DNA of 58,198 nucleotides from Variovorax sp. 679 (GTDB lineage Bacteria > Pseudomonadota > Gammaproteobacteria > Burkholderiales > Burkholderiaceae_C): contig NZ_RXFS01000023.1 of NCBI RefSeq assembly GCF_003952185.1, positions 1 to 58,198 on the forward strand, in the 5' to 3' direction. Below the pieces are notes generated by a model. It did not search any database and was not told the origin of the DNA. It saw nothing but the letters and a program-made list of their open reading frames with translations. Positions 52,132 through 58,198 of this stretch are shown piece after piece. Numbering within the stretch: position 1 is the first letter of the stretch; each line of letters starts with the position of its first letter. The position numbers were made by a program, and so were the translations under genes.

Positions 52132-54192
52132 TCAGTCCTCTTCCCGCCCCCGATACTGCCCCATCAGCGTCTGCTGGACGCTCGGCGGCACGGCTTCATA
52201 GTGCGACAGCGCGATGGTGTAGCGGCCCTGTCCGCTGGTCATGGCGTTGAGCCGCGACTGGTAGTTGGCCAGTTCGGCCATCGGCACCTGCCCGCCGACT
52301 GCCACGGTACCGGCTCCCAGGGTCGACGTCCCGGTGACCAGGCCGCGCCGCGACGACAGATCGCTCGTGACGTCGCCAACAGAGTGCTCGGGCACGTCGA
52401 TCTCGATCTGCACGATCGGCTCGAGCACCACCGGCCGGGCTTCGCGAATCGCAGCCATGAAAGCCTTGCGGCCGGCGGTCGCGAAGGCGATGTCCTTGCT
52501 GTCGACGCTGTGGTGCTTGCCGTCGTGCACCACGACGCGGACGTCGACCACCGGGTAGCCGGCAATCGCGCCACACACCAGCACCTCCCGCACGCCCTTC
52601 TCGACCGCCGGGATGAACTGGCCCGGAATCGCGCCGCCCCTGACTTCGTCCGCGAACTGGAAGCCCGCGCCACGTGCCAGCGGCTCGATACGCAGGAAGA
52701 CTTCGCCGAACTGGCCAGCGCCTCCGGTCTGCTTCTTGTGCCGGTGATGGCCTTCTGCCGGTGCGGTCACGGTCTCCCTGTAGGCAATTCGTGGCGGCCT
52801 GGTCTGCACTTCGAAGCGGTACACCTCGCGCAGTCGCTCGAGCACGGTGCGCAGGTGAAGCTCGCCAAGCCCGTAGAGGACCGTCTCGTTGGTCGCAACC
52901 ACGTGCTCGATGCGCAAACATGGGTCCTCCGCCGCGAGCTTGCCGAGGATCTCCCAGGCGCGCTGCTCGTCGCCACGGCGCTTGGGCTCCACGGCCAGCC
53001 CGTGCACCGGCACGGGAAACGCCAGCGGCGCGAGATGGACGTGGCTGTCTTCCGCCGCGTCGTGCAGCACGGCATCGAAATGGATCTCCTCGACCTTGGC
53101 CACCGCCACGATGTCGCCCGGCAGCGCGCGCGAGACCTCCACGTGGTCCTTGCCCTGCAGCATGAAGAGGTGCCCCACCTTGAAGGGCTTCCGGCCGTCA
53201 CCGACGTAGAGCTGGCTGTCGGACGTGATCGTGCCCTGGTGTACGCGGAAGATGCCGAGCTTGCCGACATAGGGATCGCTCGTGACCTTGAACACGTGCG
53301 CCAGCACGTGCAGCGTCGGGTCGGGCCTGGCCTCCATGGGCTTGGCCTCGGCGCCTTCGCCAACGATGAAGTCCGGCGGGTTGGCCTCGGTCGGGTCAGG
53401 CAGGAGCTTGACGATCACGTCCAGCAATTCGGCCACACCGGCGCCGCTGCGCGACGAGACGAAGCACACAGGGATCAGGTGGCCTTCGCGCAGCGCCTGC
53501 TCGAGCGGCGCGTGCAGCTCCGACGGACTCACGTCGCCCTCCTCCAGGTAACGGTCGACGAAGGCCGCGTCGACCTCGACCACCTGCTCCACCAGCGCGC
53601 GGTGCGCCGCTTCGACGGGGCCGAAATCGGATTGCCCGAATCGGTTGAAGAAGCAGTCCACAACCTGTCTGCCAACCCCGTCGGGCAGGTTCAGCGGCAG
53701 GCATTCGCGGCCGAAGGTCGCCTGGATGTCGGCCAGCAGGCCTGCCAGCGAAATGCCCTGCGAGTCGATCTTGCTGACGATGATCATGCGGGCGAGGTGG
53801 CGCGAGGCCGCGTACTCCATCATGCGCACCGTCATCGGCTCGATGCCGGTGGCGGCATTGACGACCACCGCTACTGTCTCGACCGCCTCCAGCGCCGGCA
53901 GGCTCTGACCGAGGAAGTCGGGGCCGCCGGGCGTGTCGATGAAGTGGATGCGCGTGCCGGCATGGGTGAGGTGCATCACGGACGCGTTGAGCGAGTGCTG
54001 CATGCGTCGTTCGAGCGGATCGTGGTCGCTGACGGTGCTGCCGCGCTCCACGCTGCCGCAGGCTCCGATGGCACCCGCCTTGTGCAGCATGGCTTCGGCA
54101 AGGGAGGTCTTGCCGGCGGCGGCTGCACCGACGAGCGCCAGTGTTCGCACTGCTTCCATTTCGGCCGCGAGGCCGTTCGATCGGCTTGCCAT
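52132..54192 (-). CDS. Elongation factor G-like GTPase
   Basis: 686 residues with the five-domain EF-G plan: P-loop G-A-A-A-A-G-K-T-S, domain II barrel, and the domain III-V text K-Q-T-G-G-A-G-Q-F-G-E-V and S-S-R-R-G. Switch II reads D-T-P-G-G-P-D-F where canonical EF-G has D-T-P-G-H; the His that positions the attacking water is Gly. The guanine motif N-K-x-D is S-K-I-D. So it may bind GTP but hydrolyse it differently. It is a paralogue, not the main FusA, and has no ribosomal-protein genes nearby. Domain IV (KHHSVDSKDIAFATAGRKAF) is present. Function uncertain. Confidence 0.88.
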   Translation of the reverse strand: MASRSNGLAAEMEAVRTLALVGAAAAGKTSLAEAMLHKAGAIGACGSVERGSTVSDHDPLERRMQHSLNASVMHLTHAGTRIHFIDTPGGPDFLGQSLPALEAVETVAVVVNAATGIEPMTVRMMEYAASRHLARMIIVSKIDSQGISLAGLLADIQATFGRECLPLNLPDGVGRQVVDCFFNRFGQSDFGPVEAAHRALVEQVVEVDAAFVDRYLEEGDVSPSELHAPLEQALREGHLIPVCFVSSRSGAGVAELLDVIVKLLPDPTEANPPDFIVGEGAEAKPMEARPDPTLHVLAHVFKVTSDPYVGKLGIFRVHQGTITSDSQLYVGDGRKPFKVGHLFMLQGKDHVEVSRALPGDIVAVAKVEEIHFDAVLHDAAEDSHVHLAPLAFPVPVHGLAVEPKRRGDEQRAWEILGKLAAEDPCLRIEHVVATNETVLYGLGELHLRTVLERLREVYRFEVQTRPPRIAYRETVTAPAEGHHRHKKQTGGAGQFGEVFLRIEPLARGAGFQFADEVRGGAIPGQFIPAVEKGVREVLVCGAIAGYPVVDVRVVVHDGKHHSVDSKDIAFATAGRKAFMAAIREARPVVLEPIVQIEIDVPEHSVGDVTSDLSSRRGLVTGTSTLGAGTVAVGGQVPMAELANYQSRLNAMTSGQGRYTIALSHYEAVPPSVQQTLMGQYRGREED

Positions 54193-54519
54193 GGCTGGAC
54201 TCCTTGGCGTCCCGGAAGGCCCGCTTGGCAGCCTCGGACACGGTGCGTGGACTTCGGGCCAGCGTACGGGATTGAATGGACTGTTGCAAGCTCGCCACCC
54301 CGAGGCGGGCGCCCTTGCCTTCTAGGCCCTGGTCGCAGGCACTCGCGAGACCTGCATAAGGCGTTTGGCCGATGGAACCGGCGCCGGATAACGCTTAAAC
54401 AGTAGTCCAAAGAATTCACATGAGAACTATTGCGCAGGACAATAGTGCGCAAACTGCCATCGTCGGTAGGCGCCGCAGACCCTTTTTCAAACGTACCTTA
54501 TGGAATAACGCTCTTTTCC
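54193..54519. promoter_or_regulatory. Gap between EF-G-like and DUF6502 genes with an inverted repeat
   Basis: About 327 bases without a convincing gene. TTGCGCA at 54430-54436 and TGCGCAA at 54446-54452 form a perfect 7-base inverted repeat with a 9-base centre, in an AT-rich section 70-90 bases before the DUF6502 start. I see no other recognisable element. Short frames starting inside this gap lack ribosome sites. Confidence 0.45.
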
Positions 54520-55335
54520 ATGGAACACCGGCTGGACTGGGCTCTTGCTGCCTGCGCTCGCATTCTTCGCCCGGTGGTAAGGCTTGCCCTCGCGATGGGG
54601 GTCAAGCATCCCCACCTCGAGGAGTTGCTGCGCGACCTTCTGATCGAGGAGGCGCAGCGAAGCTGGCGCGGCCAGGGCGTGCCCAGGCCTAACCTGAGCC
54701 AACTGTCCATAACGACCGGCCTGAACCGAAAGGCGGTGACCGCCAAGGTACGGGCCACCGTCGACCCCCTGCCCCACACAGAACTGTCGGCAGCAGCCAA
54801 GACTTTCACGTTGTGGTTGCAGATGCTTACGCAGAACGAATCCTTCCGGCGCCTGCCCATCACCGCCGGCAACGCTGCCCCCTCCTTCGAGGCCATGGCG
54901 CGGATGAGCAGCCGCGGCGACGTGCATCACCGCACCATCCTCGACGAGCTGGTGCGCCTGAACATGGTGAGCGAGGAAGAAGGCGTGGTCGAGCTCACGA
55001 CCGACGGCTTCGTGCCGGTGGAAGACCTGCAATCGATGCTCGCCTTCCTGGGCGACAACGGCCGCGACCATCTGCTGGCGGCCGTCTCCAACACGCTGGG
55101 CGAGGAGCCCAGGATGCTCGAGCGCGCGGTGTATGCGCGCGGGCTCACGCTGCAGGAATGCGAGCAGATACAGCGTCTGGTCAGGGAGCGATGGGCCGCC
55201 CTGCACCACGAGCTGGCCCAGGAAATGACGCAGGCGGTCGACCGCGCCCCTTCCGGAGCAACGGGGCGCATCCGGGTCGGCATCTACACCTATTACGAAG
55301 ACGAGAGCGTGCCACCACCCCGACCACCAGACTGA
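54520..55335 (+). CDS. DUF6502 family protein
   Basis: 271 residues, cytoplasmic. A possible winged helix lies in the N-terminal third (LLRDLLIEEAQRSWRGQGVP, then LSQLSITTGLNRKAVTAKVR, with a helix-turn-helix look), and a second helical region near 140-190 (VHHRTILDELVRLNMVSEEE). It matches the DUF6502 family, common in Betaproteobacteria and often followed by a DUF5666 lipoprotein gene, as here. A regulatory role is plausible from the helix-turn-helix-like text and the operator-like repeat upstream. The ATG at 54520 has only a weak ribosome site. Confidence 0.75.
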   Translation: MEHRLDWALAACARILRPVVRLALAMGVKHPHLEELLRDLLIEEAQRSWRGQGVPRPNLSQLSITTGLNRKAVTAKVRATVDPLPHTELSAAAKTFTLWLQMLTQNESFRRLPITAGNAAPSFEAMARMSSRGDVHHRTILDELVRLNMVSEEEGVVELTTDGFVPVEDLQSMLAFLGDNGRDHLLAAVSNTLGEEPRMLERAVYARGLTLQECEQIQRLVRERWAALHHELAQEMTQAVDRAPSGATGRIRVGIYTYYEDESVPPPRPPD

Positions 55336-55350
55336 AAGCGCGCCCACGCC

Positions 55351-55899
55351 ATGAACAAGATCAAGCCCCCTTGGCAGCGATTCACGCTCGGCCTCTTTTC
55401 CGCGGGCTTCGTAGCCTTGCTGCTGTCATGCGGCAGCAGCGGAGGTCTGGCGGCTGGTCTTGGTGTCGGAACGGGTGGTGCGGCAGCGACAGGCACAGGA
55501 GAGGACACCCCTGCTGCAGGAGCGGGAGCGGACTCCAACAGCACAGATGTCACAGACAGCACGGAAAGCGGCACGAGTACCGCCGGCAACAGCAGCATGG
55601 GCGGCTCCGGCGTCGGCTCGGGTGGCACGGGCGTGTGACCGCCGACGCCGCCGGCACCGGAGCGGCCGATGGTCTGGGCAGCATCATCCTCAATGGACTG
55701 CGCTACGACACCGACAGCGCCACCCAGGTGCAGTCGGCGGCCGCACTGCGGGGGGCGGTCTTGGGCTCCGATGTCCAGGCGGGCCGCTTTGTTGTGATGG
55801 CACGCTTCCGGCGGCGTAGCATTCGCCGACGGCAGCGTCGCCGACCTGAAGGCGGGAGACTTCGTTGAGTTTCACTGGGTACTCGCACTCGGGCACTGA
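55351..55899 (+). pseudogene. Broken DUF5666-type lipoprotein gene, 5' fragment
   Basis: The first frame (55351-55638) gives a lipoprotein leader (TLGLFSAGFVALLLSCGSSG) and a Gly/Ser/Thr stretch, then stops at G-S-G-G-T-G-V. The sense continues in another frame with L-G-S-I-I-L-N-G-L-R-Y-D-T-D-S-A (about 55640-55800), a DUF5666 hallmark, and then returns to the first frame with F-A-D-G-S-V-A-D-L-K-A-G-D-F-V-E-F (55822 to the stop at 55897). At least two frameshifts are needed to read it, so it is decayed. It follows the DUF6502 gene by 15 bases, the arrangement of intact pairs. Confidence 0.6.
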
Positions 55900-56006
55900 C
55901 GGCCGATCAGGTCGGACATTCCGTCATTGTCACTGTGAAGAGATGCCTACCAGCTGACCACCACTTTCGAGGTCTCCACGTCAGCTGGCGCGCGAGTGCG
56001 TTGCGC

Positions 56007-57197
56007 CTATTGAACAAGCCTCACCCGGTAAACCGCGTTGGGCTGGGAGAGTCCTGCCGACGAGTTGTTCTGACATAGCGTGCTTAACTCGACCGTTACG
56101 TAGTAGTTGCCATTGCCCCCGCTAGTGTTGACGGTACCGGACAGGATGTGCAGGCATGCAAAACCCGTGATCTTTGTTGGGACGGCGTTCTGCGACTGTG
56201 CAACGACCAACACAGTCACGTACTCGCAAGTACGGTTGCCGGCTGCGCTGCAGCTATTGATTCTGCGAACGAATTCCGGGGCAATCCCATCAGCCTGATC
56301 AAGAAGCATGGTGTTGTCACCAATGCGCATTGCGTGGGGATTGCCGTGATCGAATAGATCGCGCATCGCACTGGCGTTGTTGCTGAGGTTATTGAAATTG
56401 TCAAAGCTGGTGAACAGCGATTGATCTTGCGAACAAGCCGGATTGCCATTGCTAGGCGTGCCGGAGCCTACGTACCAACGGATGGGGTTGCCATTTTGCA
56501 ATCTTGGCCGGGGGGGCGTTTGTGAAAAGTCCCAACTTGCGTCGTAGCGACACTTGGAGACAACCAGGGGCATCAACCCGCCCGGCAGCACTGTGTCCGG
56601 AGAAGCCGAGACTGCAACTGAGGTAGCCGCCACTGTTGAGGAGGCTGCGCCCACCAGAGGCAGCAGAAAATGCCCCACTGGGCCACCGTTCTTCCCGGAT
56701 TTCTTTTCGACGGTGACTTTCACCGCAGGCACGTAGCTAGAGTTGGCAGGCGGGGTGAACGGCAGGGTCTTGAATGCACTCGAGCAGGGCGTGGCAGGTG
56801 ATGGCCCGCATTTGCCATCCCAATAGCCAGTGATGGCGTCAGCATCGACAAGCAAGGGGCCGTTGGCGGCGTTCTTCTTTACCGCCAGAACTGCATTCGA
56901 CTGGGCACTGCTCCAGTCATAGGAACTTCCAGGAGACACCCCGGGGCGGTAAAGGTAGTTCGCTCCCGCCAAAGACCCGGAATCCGCGGCATTCTGAAGC
57001 TCGTTCCGGGCAACAAAAAGATGTCCGATATCGATCGCCAGTCCTGCAAAGGCAAGCAGTACCACCATCGACACGATCGTCAAGACTGCGATCCCACCGC
57101 GCTGCCTTTCGCGTGAACGCGCGCCGCAGGGCGTCAGTCGGTTGTGAAGAAGCGTTCTGGTTCGACGATTCTGCATGACGAACTCCCGCAAATTCAT
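56007..57197 (-). CDS. TadG-like pilus assembly protein
   Basis: 396 residues. After a basic N-terminal part the membrane segment with the Tad motif appears (RGGIAVLTIVSMVVLLAFAG, then LAIDIGHLFVARNELQNAAD), the signature of TadG-type proteins. A periplasmic domain of about 330 residues follows, Asn/Ser-rich, with several cysteine pairs. TadG belongs to Flp/Tad pilus systems as a minor component or anchor. Its ATG overlaps the TadE stop. Base composition here is roughly 55 percent GC, well below the flanking genes, which hints at transfer. No other tad gene is in the window. Confidence 0.85.
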   Translation of the reverse strand: MNLREFVMQNRRTRTLLHNRLTPCGARSRERQRGGIAVLTIVSMVVLLAFAGLAIDIGHLFVARNELQNAADSGSLAGANYLYRPGVSPGSSYDWSSAQSNAVLAVKKNAANGPLLVDADAITGYWDGKCGPSPATPCSSAFKTLPFTPPANSSYVPAVKVTVEKKSGKNGGPVGHFLLPLVGAASSTVAATSVAVSASPDTVLPGGLMPLVVSKCRYDASWDFSQTPPRPRLQNGNPIRWYVGSGTPSNGNPACSQDQSLFTSFDNFNNLSNNASAMRDLFDHGNPHAMRIGDNTMLLDQADGIAPEFVRRINSCSAAGNRTCEYVTVLVVAQSQNAVPTKITGFACLHILSGTVNTSGGNGNYYVTVELSTLCQNNSSAGLSQPNAVYRVRLVQ

Positions 57198-57604
57198 TCA
57201 TGGACCATGATCGTCCTGGCCGATAGATTGAACGGCCCCATGACTACACCAAGTAGAGCCCCCCATCCGAGGCCGGTATACCGATAGGAAACGTTGACGG
57301 TAAGAGAGCTTCCGAAAGCGCCCCCCGCCCCCGTCGAAGTGGTAGTTACGGGAGAAGGCCCTCCAAAGGCAATCAGGTAGCGATCGCAATATTGCGTAAC
57401 GATCGCTTGAAGGTCAGTGGAGCTGAGCTTCGGGCTCCTCAGGACAACTCCCGCTCTCGCGGCCTCTCGGCTGGCGTTGGTGATCACGGCCTTGTCGTAG
57501 AAGGCAAGGCTCAAGTCCACAATCATGGAGAAAACCAAAAGAAAGAACGGCAGGACAAGCGCGAATTCGACCGCAGCTGCACCACTTTCGCGTTTTGATT
57601 TCAT
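57194..57604 (-). CDS. TadE family pilus assembly protein
   Basis: 136 residues from the ATG at 57604, behind a strong GGAGGT ribosome site. The N-terminus is textbook TadE: E-S-G-A-A-A-V-E-F-A-L-V-L-P-F-F, with the Glu-Phe of the pseudopilin-like cleavage motif, then a membrane span and A-S-R-E-A-A-R-A-G. It is a minor pseudopilin processed by a prepilin peptidase. It overlaps the TadG-like gene by ATGA, forming a two-gene unit without flp, the ATPase or other Tad genes. Confidence 0.9.
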   Translation of the reverse strand: MKSKRESGAAAVEFALVLPFFLLVFSMIVDLSLAFYDKAVITNASREAARAGVVLRSPKLSSTDLQAIVTQYCDRYLIAFGGPSPVTTTSTGAGGAFGSSLTVNVSYRYTGLGWGALLGVVMGPFNLSARTIMVHE

Positions 57605-57918
57605 GGCACCTCCAAGGATGAATGTCGTATCAATCTTGTGATTTCGCTCCCAGCCAGACTCCATGAACCTGTGCTGGGTTGCGCAGCCCCGAAGCAAAAC
57701 TTTCCCATTACTTTGTCTAACTCATCGTAATGAGCGCTGATCGTGGTCGGGATTTTTGGTTTCAATTTATTACATACTTAACGAATCGCGGCTCATCGAA
57801 TGGATGTAGCACTTGCGCGGAAGCTGTGCATCCGCAACGTGCCGGGCACCGGCGGTCAGGCATCGTTCCCGCTGATCGGCGCCATTGGCGCCTACCAGTC
57901 CCCGCCAGCTTCAGGCCG

Positions 57919-58106
57919 GTGGATACCAGCGGCAGCGGGGTCGTCTTCGAGGATGGCACTTCGGCGAACCTGGCCAGCGGCCAGCGCGTGACCGCCGTGG
58001 GAGACCACGTGGTCGACGGCGTGCTCATCAATCTCCATGGAAATTCCGTGCGCAGTTCACGGACGCGCGAGCGTGCCCTATCGACAAGGGCATGCCGTTG
58101 ATGTAA
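57919..58106 (+). pseudogene. Decayed DUF5666-like fragment
   Basis: One frame reads S-G-S-G-V-V-F-E-D-G-T-S-A-N-L-A-S-G-Q-R-V-T-A-V, then V-V-D-G-V-L-I-N-L-H-G-N-S, a clear match in style to a repeat unit of DUF5666 lipoproteins; the sense then appears to move to another frame (A-Q-F-T-D-A-R-A-C-P) with a stop at 58104-58106. No start codon or ribosome site precedes it. It is on the same strand as the broken 5' fragment at 55351-55899. The 57605-57918 stretch holds the TadE leader and an AT-rich segment; the rest to the window end (58107-58198) shows nothing I can name. Confidence 0.45.
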
Positions 58107-58198
58107 AACAAAATAGCTAAAGTGAAAAAATCACATCCCAACCAAAAATGGCTACCGAACCTCGTGACGAACAGGATCCGTGCCGTCGCGGCTTACAG

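Noticed and set aside
57690..57720. Sigma-54-like promoter before tadE
   Set aside because: A TGGGAAAG...TTGC-like text is present on the minus strand, but the GG to GC spacing is nine rather than ten bases and the -24 element is poor.

Overview
This is a high-GC chromosomal window that looks like a Burkholderiales bacterium of the Comamonadaceae, most like Variovorax. The pointers are the codon bias, the mltG-tmk-holB-pilZ-tatD gene string, a Bug-type tricarboxylate-binding protein, and DUF6502/DUF5666 genes. That assignment rests on gene content and sequence style only. I saw no rRNA, tRNA, CRISPR array or intact insertion sequence.

Layout. 0.1-4 kb: a VOC protein, a MATE exporter coupled to a DUF2239 gene, a GIY-YIG protein with a striking inverted repeat at its promoter, and a membrane protein. 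3.7-7.9 kb: three exported proteins (two low-complexity, Ser/Gly/Ala/Asn-rich) diverge from a NarL-type response regulator and NarX-type kinase. 8-11.5 kb: tex and a patatin-like lipase. 11.4-20.2 kb: a tightly overlapping CzcA/CusA-type RND efflux operon (adaptor, pump, outer membrane factor, RidA, lipoprotein) diverges from an OmpR-type regulator and kinase.

20.3-25.7 kb: an HscC-like Hsp70 is followed by two membrane-anchored J-like proteins, one carrying a periplasmic TonB C-terminal domain. A site-2-protease homologue that has lost its catalytic residues diverges from them. I consider this the most unusual system in the window. 26.9-34.4 kb: a type VI secretion accessory island (VgrG, small membrane protein, DUF2169-pentapeptide protein, pentapeptide protein, DUF3540, PAAR-like DUF4150) with a perfectly phased CTTAC triple repeat upstream. 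34.6-41.9 kb: an iron-type alcohol dehydrogenase diverging from an HSL-type esterase, a SWIM zinc-finger/DUF6493-like pair, and a thioesterase-acetyltransferase fusion.

42-48.7 kb: a secreted protein, ygfZ with a good terminator, then the housekeeping string mltG-tmk-holB-pilZ and tatD-ankyrin, with start/stop overlaps at most junctions. 48.7-52 kb: two tandem, apparently exported agmatine deiminases behind a LysR regulator. 52.1-55.3 kb: an EF-G-like GTPase with an altered switch II, and a DUF6502 gene. 55.3-58.2 kb: decayed DUF5666-like fragments on the plus strand flank a lower-GC TadE/TadG pair on the minus strand, suggesting insertion and decay.
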